NCBI RefSeq assembly: GCF_003384935.1
Contig: NZ_QTTQ01000011.1
Coordinates: 616,718 to 680,717 of the forward strand
Source of the DNA: Lutibacter oceani
GTDB taxonomy: Bacteria; Bacteroidota; Bacteroidia; Flavobacteriales; Flavobacteriaceae
Length of the DNA: 64,000 bases
Direction: 5' to 3'
This document shows, one piece after another, positions 9,493 through 18,495 of this stretch. Position 1 is the first letter of the stretch; the number at the start of each line of letters is the position of its first letter. Made by a program: the position numbers and the translations under genes. The notes beneath the pieces were generated by a model. That model was not told the DNA's origin. It saw nothing but the letters and a program-made list of their open reading frames with translations, and did not search any database.

Positions 9493-11096
9493 TAATAAAC
9501 TTTTTTAGCCCAAACAGTGCGTCCTGACGGAGTAAAACCTGAATAAGTTATAGTTCTTTTTCTAGGTGAAGCTTCCCAGTCCCAAGCATTTTCTACATTA
9601 AACTTATCATTATTTATGGTAAGAATTTTATTTGAACTATCATAAGACCAAGAACCCGAACCACTTATTTTGTTATCACTTGCTAAATTAATATAAATAG
9701 AATTTTGTATTGTTTTGTATTGATATTCCATTGTAATTTGCTCCCAAGTACCAACCAAATCTTCTTCTGTAATGTTAGTATCTGGAACACCTGCAAATCT
9801 TTCAGGAGAAATTGTTGGCCAACCATCTTCAGTCCATTGTATACTTCTAACATGCCCCATCATTATTGCATTTGAAACATTTATTCCTGGAACATTTTCA
9901 GGTAAACGAGCCTGAGATGCATAATACCATTCTTTAGTTTGAGGATCTTGAAATACTGAACAATGCGAAAACCCAACCCAACCTGTGTGGTTATAAAATT
10001 TGTATGGATGTGTTAGCATTGGCCAAGATTCAGCACCATTAGAAACGTTACCACCATCAATTCCATAATACGGGCCAGTAATACTTGTAGAGCGCGCTAC
10101 ACGTGTATTATAGGCAACAGACAATTCATCATAAGCTAAAAATAAATAATAATATCCTGTGTCTTCATTGTAAATAATTTCAGGACCTTCAGAGGCTTGC
10201 CAGCGACTATTTCCTCTATGTGCTATTTTAATTCCATAATCATCAATAGTTTCTAATTTGTCTGGTTTACCTGTTTCCGGATTTAATTTCAATGCAGCAA
10301 TCCCTGAATGCCAGGAACCATAAACTAACCAATGTTCTCCTTCTGGTGTAATCACCATACTTGGATCAATAGCATTGAATTTAAAATATCCACTCCAATC
10401 TCCGCCTCCAGTTCTTGTATAGGTTTCTAGGCCATCTGGTTCAGAACAAACCACCATTCCTTTGTCTTCCCAAACATTTGAAGCTAAATCATCTGATTCA
10501 GCCAATCCAATAAATGCACGTTCGGACCATGACGTATTAAAATCAGTTCCAACAATAGGATTTATTACAACAATGCTATAATACATTCTAAATTTAGTAC
10601 CTACTTTTTGAATATATGGCGCCCAATAGCCATAATTTGGATTTTCAATTGGAGGTAAAGCTGGAATCATTCTTGCTCTTTTGTTATTTAATGAATCTTT
10701 TACCCAAGCAGGAGCATTAGTCATCGTACTCCCTCTGTATTCCCAATTTACCAAATCTTTTGATCTTCGGTGGTGAAAATGTCCGTTTCCATCATGAGCA
10801 TTTCCATAAGAAGCATCCGTTTGATACATATAATAATAGTCTCCGTCTTTTGCCACTGTTGGATCGTGTACATTTGCCAAATTCCATTGAGAACGATTAT
10901 TCCAAGATGCTATTGGTGTATAATCATCTGCATAGGTTGGCCCGGGAAATGTTTCTGGAACAACTACAACAGGATCTGGATCCGGTTCTGGATCTGGTTT
11001 TAAATTATCATCACCTGAACAACTATTTATTGAAAACATCAATAAAGAAAAAGTGAAAATTGATCCTAATTTTATATAGTAATTCAAGAATTTCAT
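9492..11096 (-). CDS. GH43 arabinanase lipoprotein with C-terminal GH43_C domain
   Basis: Predicted endo-alpha-1,5-L-arabinanase of the two-domain type. 534 aa. Signal and lipobox end at SINSC (Cys26), followed by a flexible Asp/Pro linker (KPDPEPDPDPVVVVP), a typical arrangement for a surface lipoprotein. The propeller spans about 65-430 with Asp78 (HDPTVA), Asp244 (NAIDPSM) and Glu303 (SEGPEII). Residues about 440-534 form a small beta-rich domain beginning EEDLVGTWEQ and resemble the GH43 C-terminal domain (PF16369) found in Abn2-type arabinanases. Compared with the 336-aa arabinanase downstream it probably acts outside the cell on polymeric arabinan. It starts 10 bp after the GH51 stop. 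Confidence 0.88.
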   Translation of the reverse strand: MKFLNYYIKLGSIFTFSLLMFSINSCSGDDNLKPDPEPDPDPVVVVPETFPGPTYADDYTPIASWNNRSQWNLANVHDPTVAKDGDYYYMYQTDASYGNAHDGNGHFHHRRSKDLVNWEYRGSTMTNAPAWVKDSLNNKRARMIPALPPIENPNYGYWAPYIQKVGTKFRMYYSIVVINPIVGTDFNTSWSERAFIGLAESDDLASNVWEDKGMVVCSEPDGLETYTRTGGGDWSGYFKFNAIDPSMVITPEGEHWLVYGSWHSGIAALKLNPETGKPDKLETIDDYGIKIAHRGNSRWQASEGPEIIYNEDTGYYYLFLAYDELSVAYNTRVARSTSITGPYYGIDGGNVSNGAESWPMLTHPYKFYNHTGWVGFSHCSVFQDPQTKEWYYASQARLPENVPGINVSNAIMMGHVRSIQWTEDGWPTISPERFAGVPDTNITEEDLVGTWEQITMEYQYKTIQNSIYINLASDNKISGSGSWSYDSSNKILTINNDKFNVENAWDWEASPRKRTITYSGFTPSGRTVWAKKVY

Positions 11097-11106
11097 ATTA
11101 AATATT

Positions 11107-12666
11107 TTATTTTGCTTCTAAAACTACAACTGAAAAAGGTGGTAATTCTATTTCAAGAACCCCTTTTTTAACTTTGAAGTTTTTAAATTCTTTTGGCTGA
11201 ATTTTAGCTGGATTATCAAATGTATTATGGTCTTGTAATTTTGAAGAACTTAATATACTTCCAGTAATGTTTTTAACTCCTAAATCTTTAATATTGATTT
11301 CAATTTTGTTTTCTTTTTTGGAATCAATATTAACTAATGATATATGAACTAATCCATTTTTATCTTTTGAAGCTGAAGCGGATATTGCTGGTAAAGTTTC
11401 ATTATTATAAGTGTATAATTCCGATTCAAAAGTTAATGGTAATAACTGTGCATCATGATGAACCGTGTACATTTTCATAATATGGTATGTTGGTGTTAGC
11501 AACATTTTTTCACCTTCAGTTAAAATTACAGCTTGTAAAACGTTGACAGTTTGGGCAAGATTTGCCATTTTTACTCTGGAACTGTGGTTGTTAAAAATAT
11601 TTAATGTTGTTCCAGCTATCATAGCATCTCTCATTGTATTTTGTTGGTATAAAAACCCTGGATTTGTTCCTTCTTCAACGTCGTACCATCCACCCCATTC
11701 ATCAACTATTAAAGCAACTTTATTATTAGGATCGTACTTATCCATAATAGCAGTATGCTTATTAATAAGTTCGTCCATTTTTAAAGCTGTTTGCATTGTA
11801 GAAAAATACTGAGCTTCATCAAATTTTGTTGAAGAGCCTTTTTTCTCCCATTCAACAAAAGAATAAGAATGTAAGGCAACGCCTTCAATTAAATTTTTAG
11901 GAATATCACGCATTAATACTTCCGTCCAATGATAATCTGCAACATTTGCTCCAGAAGCAATTCTAAACATTTTGTCACTATTAGTCCAATCCGTCATAAA
12001 AGTAGCGTATTGTCTATAGAGGTTCGAATAATATTCTGGTGTCATGTTTCCACCACATCCCCACATTTCATTTCCAACACCCCAAAATGTTACGTTCCAA
12101 GGTTCTGGTCTTCCATTTTCTTTTCTTAAATCGGACATTGGGCTTCCTTCTTTATGTCCTACATATTGCAAATAATCAGTAAATTCCTGTACAGTACTAC
12201 TTCCAACATTTGCAGCTAAGTATGGTTCTGTACCTAAGATTTCGCATAAATCTAAAAAATCATGGGTTCCAAAACTATTATCTTCTGTTACTCCTCCCCA
12301 CCATCTATTTACCATTTCTGGCCGGTCTTCTTTTGGTCCAATACCATCTTTCCAATGATATGTATCGGCAAAACAACCTCCTGGCCAACGTAAATTAGGT
12401 ATTTTTAATCCTTTTAAAGCATCAATAATATCATTTCTAACACCATTCGTATTAGGTATTTTACTATCTTCTCCAACATAAATACCATCATAAATACATC
12501 TTCCAAGATGTTCTGCAAAATGACCGTAAATATGTTTACTTATTATTGGAGCTGTTTCATCCAAATTAATTTTTACAGTTGTTGTATTGTTTTGTGAATA
12601 ACCCATAAAAGTTATAAATAGAAATACAAAAACTTTTAGAAACTTAAAGTGCCTTTTATTTAACAT
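11107..12666 (-). CDS. GH51 alpha-N-arabinofuranosidase, exported
   Basis: Retaining alpha-L-arabinofuranosidase of classic GH51 type. The first ATG (12664-12666) gives 519 aa and follows an AAAAGG-like ribosome site; the longer frame to 12693 needs a TTG start inside a leader hairpin and is less likely. The N-terminal hydrophobic stretch ending GYSQ is a signal peptide with no lipobox, so the protein is probably periplasmic. Using the ATG numbering, Glu200 in GVGNEMWG is the acid/base and Glu323 in LIVDEWGGWY the nucleophile. LRWPGGCFADTYHW is the conserved substrate-binding loop. It is the first enzyme gene after susCD, 89 bp downstream of susD, with a 9-bp stem-loop in that gap. Confidence 0.92.
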   Translation of the reverse strand: MLNKRHFKFLKVFVFLFITFMGYSQNNTTTVKINLDETAPIISKHIYGHFAEHLGRCIYDGIYVGEDSKIPNTNGVRNDIIDALKGLKIPNLRWPGGCFADTYHWKDGIGPKEDRPEMVNRWWGGVTEDNSFGTHDFLDLCEILGTEPYLAANVGSSTVQEFTDYLQYVGHKEGSPMSDLRKENGRPEPWNVTFWGVGNEMWGCGGNMTPEYYSNLYRQYATFMTDWTNSDKMFRIASGANVADYHWTEVLMRDIPKNLIEGVALHSYSFVEWEKKGSSTKFDEAQYFSTMQTALKMDELINKHTAIMDKYDPNNKVALIVDEWGGWYDVEEGTNPGFLYQQNTMRDAMIAGTTLNIFNNHSSRVKMANLAQTVNVLQAVILTEGEKMLLTPTYHIMKMYTVHHDAQLLPLTFESELYTYNNETLPAISASASKDKNGLVHISLVNIDSKKENKIEINIKDLGVKNITGSILSSSKLQDHNTFDNPAKIQPKEFKNFKVKKGVLEIELPPFSVVVLEAK

Positions 12667-12683
12667 ACCTTTTAATTTAATAT

Positions 12684-12715
12684 CATAAGGCAAGTTATAA
12701 AAAACCTGCCTTATG
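12684..12715. other. Stem-loop between susD and GH51
   Basis: CATAAGGCA and TGCCTTATG form a perfect 9-bp inverted repeat with a 14-nt loop, in the leader of the GH51 gene. The T-run is in the loop, not after the stem, so it is not a simple terminator. A hairpin after susD could protect the susCD message and set a lower level for the enzymes; that role is inferred. Confidence 0.5.
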
Positions 12716-12755
12716 AAAAATTAACTCAATTTAAAATTCAAATAATATAATATTT

Positions 12756-14318
12756 TTAATATCCCTCATTTTGAATAGTTCCAGGATTGTTATCCATTTC
12801 TAACTGTGGAATTGGGAAATATTCTCTTCCAGCTTTATAAGTATCATACTCATAATCTCTAGATTTTAACCAATCTACTTTTGAAGAATTTTGTAACCAT
12901 CCCCATCTTCTAATATCATCAAAACGGTGACCTTCTAATGCAAACTCTAACAACCTTTCATGTGCTATTTGATCTCTCATTTCTTGTTGAGTCATTCCAG
13001 GCTTAGTGGTTTCTAAATCAGGCAAATTAACACGGTCTCTTACCATTTGAATGTATTGATATGCATTACCAGTAGCTCCAGTTTCATTTAAACTTTCGGC
13101 GTACATTAACAATACATCTGCATAACGCATTATGCGCTCATTAATTCCTGATCTCCAATCAAATTCATCTGGTTGACCTCCATCTGAATTTTGGTATTTC
13201 CTACAAAATAAATCATTTAAATCTTGTTGATTTCCTCCATAAAAAGTTGCAAAATCTTGTCCATACAACATCATACCTCCTGGTTTGTTATAAAACATGG
13301 TAGCATCTAACCTTGGATCTACTTCATCATTTACTGTTTTTTCAATATGGAAATCATTAAATAATGATTGCGTTGGTTGTACATCAGTCCAACCAAATCC
13401 TCTAGGTCCATAAGTAATTGCTCTTGCAGAAGTTTTTCCCCATCCAGATGCTGGAGCACCACCCCAACCTAAATCTACACCACCTGCATCTCTACTAAAT
13501 TGAACTTCAAATACAGATTCTGAATTATTTTCATTTGCATCAGTAAAGTTATCTCTATAGTCTGCAACTAAAGAATATACATTTAAATCTATCACTTTTT
13601 TAAAGTTATCTCTTGCGTTTGGAAAATCTTGAGTGAACAAATATGCCTTCGCTAAATATGCTAGTGCAGCACCTTTTGTTGCTCTCCCAACTTGACCTGC
13701 GTCTAAACCTGAAACACTTGTATAAGATGTTGGAAGCATTTCTGAAGCTATTTGAAAATCTGAAATAATTTGTGCCCAACCCTCTTCATTAGATTTTTGT
13801 GCACTATAAATTTCACTATTATCTGTTGGTAAAGGAACACTTTTAAACAACTTTACTGCATGCATAAAAAACAATCCTCTCATAAAATGAGCCTGACCTA
13901 TTATTCTATCTTTTAAAGCTTGATCCATTTCAATTTCTGGAACATTTTCTAATACTTGGTTCGCACGGTAGATTCCTTGATAATAGGTTTCAAAAGCCCA
14001 TCCATAAATTGCAGCATCAGAAACACTGGAGTTAAATCTTCCTACATTAAACATTGCTCCCCAAGGACTTTGACTTCTTGTGTCGTCGCCTTTTAAATCT
14101 AATAATAAAGGAGTACTTCTCATGTAGGTACCATCTGTTAATAAACTACCATAAGCAGCATTTACACCTTTAAGTGCATCTTCGTCTGTTTTCCAAAATG
14201 ATCCTTCAGTATTTACATTTGGATCAACTTGAATTAAATCTGCTTCTTCAACACAACTCGCAGTAACAAGTATTATTGAAAGAAAAACAAGTAGATAATA
14301 TAATTTGTTATATTTCAT
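12756..14318 (-). CDS. SusD/RagB family glycan-binding lipoprotein
   Basis: Surface lipoprotein that captures glycan and forms the lid of the SusC transporter. 520 aa, normal for the family. The signal ends ILVTASC, so it is lipidated. TPR-like helices and the RagB/SusD signature regions are visible, for example RANQVLENVPEI, the GQAHFMRGLFF helix, GQVGRATKGAALAYLAKAYL, and near the C-terminus LAHERLLEFALEGHRFDDIRRWG-like spacing (IAHERLLEFALEGHRFDD). It begins 33 bp after susC and precedes the arabinan-active enzymes, so arabinan or arabino-oligosaccharide is the inferred ligand. Confidence 0.95.
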   Translation of the reverse strand: MKYNKLYYLLVFLSIILVTASCVEEADLIQVDPNVNTEGSFWKTDEDALKGVNAAYGSLLTDGTYMRSTPLLLDLKGDDTRSQSPWGAMFNVGRFNSSVSDAAIYGWAFETYYQGIYRANQVLENVPEIEMDQALKDRIIGQAHFMRGLFFMHAVKLFKSVPLPTDNSEIYSAQKSNEEGWAQIISDFQIASEMLPTSYTSVSGLDAGQVGRATKGAALAYLAKAYLFTQDFPNARDNFKKVIDLNVYSLVADYRDNFTDANENNSESVFEVQFSRDAGGVDLGWGGAPASGWGKTSARAITYGPRGFGWTDVQPTQSLFNDFHIEKTVNDEVDPRLDATMFYNKPGGMMLYGQDFATFYGGNQQDLNDLFCRKYQNSDGGQPDEFDWRSGINERIMRYADVLLMYAESLNETGATGNAYQYIQMVRDRVNLPDLETTKPGMTQQEMRDQIAHERLLEFALEGHRFDDIRRWGWLQNSSKVDWLKSRDYEYDTYKAGREYFPIPQLEMDNNPGTIQNEGY

Positions 14319-14351
14319 TTTTTTATATTTTTAAATTTATTTATCGTTTAA

Positions 14352-17300
14352 TTAAAAGTCAACTTCTAATCCAAACATAAAACCTCTTGGATTTGGGAAT
14401 GAACCTAAATCAAAACCTCTTGAAAACAATCCGTCACTACTAAAATCTGGATCGTAACCTTTATATTTACTAATTGTAAGTACGTTTTGTCCTGAAACAT
14501 AAACTCTTGCTCTTTGTAATACATTTATATTGTTAACAGGAATATTGTATCCTATTTCAATATTTTGAAGTTTTAAATAATCTCCATTTTCAATAAAACG
14601 ACTAGATAATCTGTTATTTCCGTTTGGATCTCCAATTATTGGTCTAGGAATATCGGTGTCTGTATTATTCGGAGTCCAGTAATCTAACATATCTGTATGG
14701 TGATTTACATAATCTCCTAACATTAAATCGTGGTAAGTTCCATTAAGCACTTTATTTCCTCCGTGACCTTGCCAAAAACATGAAAAGTCAAAATCTTTAT
14801 AAGATGCACTCATATTTAATCCAAAGCTATATTTTGGAATTGAAACACCTTGAAAACTTCTATCTTCATCTGTAATTAAACCATCATCATTTAAATCTCT
14901 GTATTTAATATCTCCAGGAGCTGCAGAAGATTGAAATGCATGTGCGTCTATTTCTGCTTGATTTTGAAAAATACCCTCAACTTCATACACATAAATTTCA
15001 CCAATTGATCTTCCTACTTCAGTTTTAGAACCCGCTCCATAAATTGGATTTCCATCTAAACCTATTTTTAACACTTCATTTTTTAGGGTTCCTAAATTTG
15101 CAGAAACACTATATTTAAATTCATTATCTGAATTATTATATCCAATTGCAAATTCTAAACCAGTATTTTTAACCTCCGCTGCATTAGTAGTAATACTTGC
15201 TGGCCAAGATCCAGTTGAATATGGTAATGGAACATCTGCTAGTAAATTTGTAGATTTTTTCTCAAAATACTCTACTGTAAAATCTAATTTATTATTTAAT
15301 AAACCTAATTCTATAGCGGCGTTAATTGTTTCTGTATCTTCCCATTTTATATTTGGATCTTTAAGACTAACAGCTGTTGTACCAGGTGCTAATGTATTTC
15401 CAAAAGCATAACTAGCAAATCCATTTACGGTTCCTGTATATCCATAGTTAGCAATTGTATTGTTACCTAATTGTCCATAACCCCCTCTTACTTTCATAGT
15501 ATTAATTACCTCTGGAAGTGTTATAAAACTTTCATTATGTACTTTCCAAGCTCCAGACAAAGAGAAATAATCGCCCGTATTGTTTTCTGAAGGGAACAAA
15601 GAAGATTTATCACGTCTGAAATTAGCTGTTAATAAATATCTGTCATCATAAGAATAGTTTAATCTACTTATATATGAAATTGAAGTAATTGTACTTTCAT
15701 ATTCTCTGGCTGAAATATCATCAGAATATTCAATATGACTAATTTCTCCTGGTTCAAAACCAACACCTCTTGAAATATGGTTTTTATGGTCAAAACGTTC
15801 TTGAACCCAACCTAATAACACATCAAATTTATGTTTTTCTATTTCCTTTGAGTAACTTAATAAATTATCAAGAATTGTTCTTGTTTCGTTACCACTAGTT
15901 AAATCTAAAGCAGATTCTTCATTTGTAGTTAAATAATACCAACCTAAATCACTTGGTGGATTAAAAAACTTTGTTTGCCAATCTAATTGGTCAGCACTTG
16001 CCCTAATTGTATATTTTAATCCATCAATAATTTCAAGTTCTCCCCAAACATTACCAATAAATCTATTTCGGTTATTACTATTATCAATTAAGTTATTAAA
16101 TCCTATAACATTTAAGGTAATAGCTCTCTGAGTTAAGTTATCAGCACCACCATATCCTCCTAACCTATTTTCATCATAAACAGGCATAGTAGGAATTGCT
16201 TGTAGCAATTGAATTACAGATGAAGTTCCTGGGAGGTATTCATTAAAACTCTCTTTATCTGATTTTGTATATCCAATTTTTGCTCCATACTTAAACTTAC
16301 CTTTTGTACCATTTAAATTCAAGGTTGTTGATAAACGTTCGTATTTTTGAGGCGTTTTAATATAACTTGTATTGTCAAAATAGTCAATATTCATACTGTA
16401 GTTTAAATTCTCAGCACCACCTGCAAAAGTTAAAGAATGATTTTGAACAACTCCTGTTTCATAAGCTGCATCCTGCCAATCTGTATCTACATTATCAATA
16501 AATAAAGGGCTTGAAGAATCATTACCTGGCACCACTGTTAAACCTGCATTTAGTTCTGCTGCACTTGTAATGTTTTGGTAACCAACTCTATCAGTTAATG
16601 AAAGTTTTTTAGGTACATTTTGAAATCCAACAACAGATTTATATCTTAAATCAATTTTTCCTGTTTTTCCTTTTTTGGTAGTAATAATAATTACCCCATT
16701 TGCACCTCTAACACCATAAATGGCTGCAGAAGAAGCATCTTTTAAAACCTGCATAGATTCAATTTCTCCCGGTGCAAAATCATAAGGAGAATCAACAATC
16801 ATTCCGTCAATTACAAACAATGGATTGTTATTATTAAATGAAGTAATACCCCTAATTTTAATGTTTACAAAACCTCCTGGTTCACCTGAGGATTGTACGG
16901 TAACACCCGCAACTCTACCTTGCAACATTTTTCCAACATCATAAGAAACAGTTTTTTTAGCCTCATCAACATCAACAACGCTAACAGCACCTGTTAAATC
17001 AGATTTTCGTTGTGTACCGTAACCAACTACAACAACTTCATCTAAAGATTGGGTATCTTCTTGTAAAGCAACATTAACTTGAGTAACACTTCCAACTGCT
17101 ACTTCTTTTACTTTAAAACCTACATAAGAAAATACTAATACATCTGTTGCAGATGCATTAATAGAATACTTACCATTAAAGTCAGTTACAACTCCATTTG
17201 TAGTTCCTTTAACTAACACATTTACACCTGGCAATGGGATTCCCTCATTTACAGATGTAACAATTCCATCAATAACCTTATTTTGCTGAGCTAAAAGGTT

Positions 17301-17396
17301 ATTTGTACACATAAACATAATTACTAATGCCATAAGCCCTTCTTTTAGAGGCCAATGCAACTTGTAATTAAAAAATAATTGTTTAATTGCTATCAT
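14352..17396 (-). CDS. SusC/RagA TonB-dependent outer-membrane transporter
   Basis: TonB-dependent importer for glycan fragments across the outer membrane. The ATG at 17394-17396 gives 1014 aa and a normal signal peptide ending NNLLAQ; the frame is open to 17465, but that would add an unlikely AT-rich leader containing an operator site. After the signal come a carboxypeptidase-regulatory-like domain (GVNVLVKGTTNGVVTD), a TonB-box-like segment (LDEVVVVGYG), the plug domain (DLTGAVSVVD, VAGVTVQS, IKIRGI) and a large beta-barrel ending in Phe (FGLEVDF). It heads the arabinan operon and is transcribed away from the araR-like gene, with two copies of a shared palindrome in between. Confidence 0.96.
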   Translation of the reverse strand: MIAIKQLFFNYKLHWPLKEGLMALVIMFMCTNNLLAQQNKVIDGIVTSVNEGIPLPGVNVLVKGTTNGVVTDFNGKYSINASATDVLVFSYVGFKVKEVAVGSVTQVNVALQEDTQSLDEVVVVGYGTQRKSDLTGAVSVVDVDEAKKTVSYDVGKMLQGRVAGVTVQSSGEPGGFVNIKIRGITSFNNNNPLFVIDGMIVDSPYDFAPGEIESMQVLKDASSAAIYGVRGANGVIIITTKKGKTGKIDLRYKSVVGFQNVPKKLSLTDRVGYQNITSAAELNAGLTVVPGNDSSSPLFIDNVDTDWQDAAYETGVVQNHSLTFAGGAENLNYSMNIDYFDNTSYIKTPQKYERLSTTLNLNGTKGKFKYGAKIGYTKSDKESFNEYLPGTSSVIQLLQAIPTMPVYDENRLGGYGGADNLTQRAITLNVIGFNNLIDNSNNRNRFIGNVWGELEIIDGLKYTIRASADQLDWQTKFFNPPSDLGWYYLTTNEESALDLTSGNETRTILDNLLSYSKEIEKHKFDVLLGWVQERFDHKNHISRGVGFEPGEISHIEYSDDISAREYESTITSISYISRLNYSYDDRYLLTANFRRDKSSLFPSENNTGDYFSLSGAWKVHNESFITLPEVINTMKVRGGYGQLGNNTIANYGYTGTVNGFASYAFGNTLAPGTTAVSLKDPNIKWEDTETINAAIELGLLNNKLDFTVEYFEKKSTNLLADVPLPYSTGSWPASITTNAAEVKNTGLEFAIGYNNSDNEFKYSVSANLGTLKNEVLKIGLDGNPIYGAGSKTEVGRSIGEIYVYEVEGIFQNQAEIDAHAFQSSAAPGDIKYRDLNDDGLITDEDRSFQGVSIPKYSFGLNMSASYKDFDFSCFWQGHGGNKVLNGTYHDLMLGDYVNHHTDMLDYWTPNNTDTDIPRPIIGDPNGNNRLSSRFIENGDYLKLQNIEIGYNIPVNNINVLQRARVYVSGQNVLTISKYKGYDPDFSSDGLFSRGFDLGSFPNPRGFMFGLEVDF

Positions 17397-17420
17397 ACTA
17401 ATTTGGTTTAAATAATTTAT

Positions 17421-17439
17421 AAGTGTAATTTTCACATTT
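17421..17439. promoter_or_regulatory. Candidate AraR operator, site 2
   Basis: AAGTGT-N7-ACATTT, the same 19-bp layout as the site before araB, centred 34 bp upstream of the susC ATG and so probably in the leader or near the start point. The last half-site has one mismatch to the perfect palindrome. Confidence 0.6.
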
Positions 17440-17484
17440 GTAAAATAATAAAAAAAAAATAACATTTCCTAATTTTTAACAAAG

Positions 17485-17503
17485 AAATGTTTATTTCACA
17501 CTT
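17485..17503. promoter_or_regulatory. Candidate AraR operator, site 3
   Basis: AAATGT-N7-ACACTT (AAGTGT-N7-ACATTT on the minus strand), centre 64 bp from site 2 and about 81 bp before the araR ATG. It overlaps a longer inverted repeat, TGTTTATT/AATAAACA at 17488-17515, and touches a 7-of-8 match to the TAnnTTTG element for susC (17480-17487, minus strand). Occupancy could block both divergent promoters. Confidence 0.6.
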
Positions 17504-17520
17504 ATTTAATAAACAAGACC

Positions 17521-17558
17521 TTATATATTATGAATATTTTATGGAAGTTTATATATTA
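17521..17558 (+). repeat. 10-bp direct repeat upstream of araR
   Basis: TTATATATTA occurs at 17521-17530 and again at 17549-17558, a 28-bp period, just before the regulator gene. It may contain the araR promoter or be chance in AT-rich DNA. Confidence 0.3.
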
Positions 17559-17574
17559 GCGCAAAATAGCTGAT

Positions 17575-18264
17575 ATGTTAAACGGGTATAATGCCGAAGA
17601 TAAAGTTTTAGTTGCTGTAGATTGTATTATCTTTGGTTTTGACAATGAAGATCTTAAAATTTTACTTATTAAAAGGGACTTTGAACCGGAAAAAGGTAAA
17701 TGGTCCTTAATAGGTGGTTTTTTAAAAAACCAAGAAACACTAGATGATGCTGCTAGTAGAATATTACACAGGTTAACAGGTGTACATAATATTTATATGG
17801 AACAATTTTACGCATTTAGTGAAGTTGATCGAGATCCTAAAGAAAGAACTGTTTCTGTTTCTTATTTTGCGTTAATTAATATTGAAAACCATAATAAAGA
17901 ACTTATTGAGAATTACAATGCAAAATGGTTTAGCCTATCAAAAGCTCCAAAACTTATTTTTGACCATAATGAAATGCTAGCTAAAGCTATTAGAAGATTA
18001 CAAAGAAGAGCATCTATAAAACCTATTGGATTTGAGCTATTGCCTGAAAAATTTACCATGCGACAACTCCAAAAATTATATGAAGCTATTTTAAATAAAG
18101 ATCTTGATAAAAGAAACTTCATTAATAAAATAAATTCTCTGGATATTTTAATTAAATTAAAAGAAAAAGATATGACATCTTCTACAAAAGGCTCTTTTCT
18201 TTATAGATTTGATCAGAAAAAATATGATGAAAAATTAATGGATAATTTTTATTTGAAATTATAA
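17575..18264 (+). CDS. araR: Nudix-fold transcriptional regulator, AraR-like
   Basis: Predicted arabinose-responsive regulator of the flanking arabinan operon. 229 aa: a Nudix-like effector domain (about 8-145) followed by a winged helix-turn-helix (about 150-225, including FTMRQLQKLYEAIL). The Nudix box region GGFLKNQETLDDAASRILHRLTGV keeps the fold glycine and first Glu but lacks the catalytic REUXEE acidic residues (RILHRL instead), so it should sense a ligand rather than hydrolyse a nucleotide. Regulators of this build (NrtR relatives) include AraR characterised in Bacteroides thetaiotaomicron. Position divergent from susC, with shared palindromes at susC and araB, supports the arabinose role. 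The symbol rests on context and family resemblance. Confidence 0.82.
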   Translation: MLNGYNAEDKVLVAVDCIIFGFDNEDLKILLIKRDFEPEKGKWSLIGGFLKNQETLDDAASRILHRLTGVHNIYMEQFYAFSEVDRDPKERTVSVSYFALINIENHNKELIENYNAKWFSLSKAPKLIFDHNEMLAKAIRRLQRRASIKPIGFELLPEKFTMRQLQKLYEAILNKDLDKRNFINKINSLDILIKLKEKDMTSSTKGSFLYRFDQKKYDEKLMDNFYLKL

Positions 18265-18495
18265 ACATCGTAAAAAACTTCCGGCATAAAAGAACCTCAT
18301 TTGTATAAAAGAATCTTTTTATATATTTAGTTATTTTAAAATGTTGCCCTAAATTTATCATTAAAAAAAGTGATAAGAATCATTTTTTTTAATGATTATA
18401 CTCATTGAATTTTAGATTTTTTTAATCTTTTTTTGATAATTAAACTCCCCCTAAATTTTACTTTTTTAGTTCTAACAATATTTTGCAACTATAAA

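Noticed and set aside
11465-11812. 115-aa plus-strand ORF
   Set aside because: Antisense to the GH51 gene, no recognisable domain.
17397-17465. Longer susC start at 17465
   Set aside because: It would place AT-rich leader and a shared operator palindrome inside the coding region and spoil the signal peptide.
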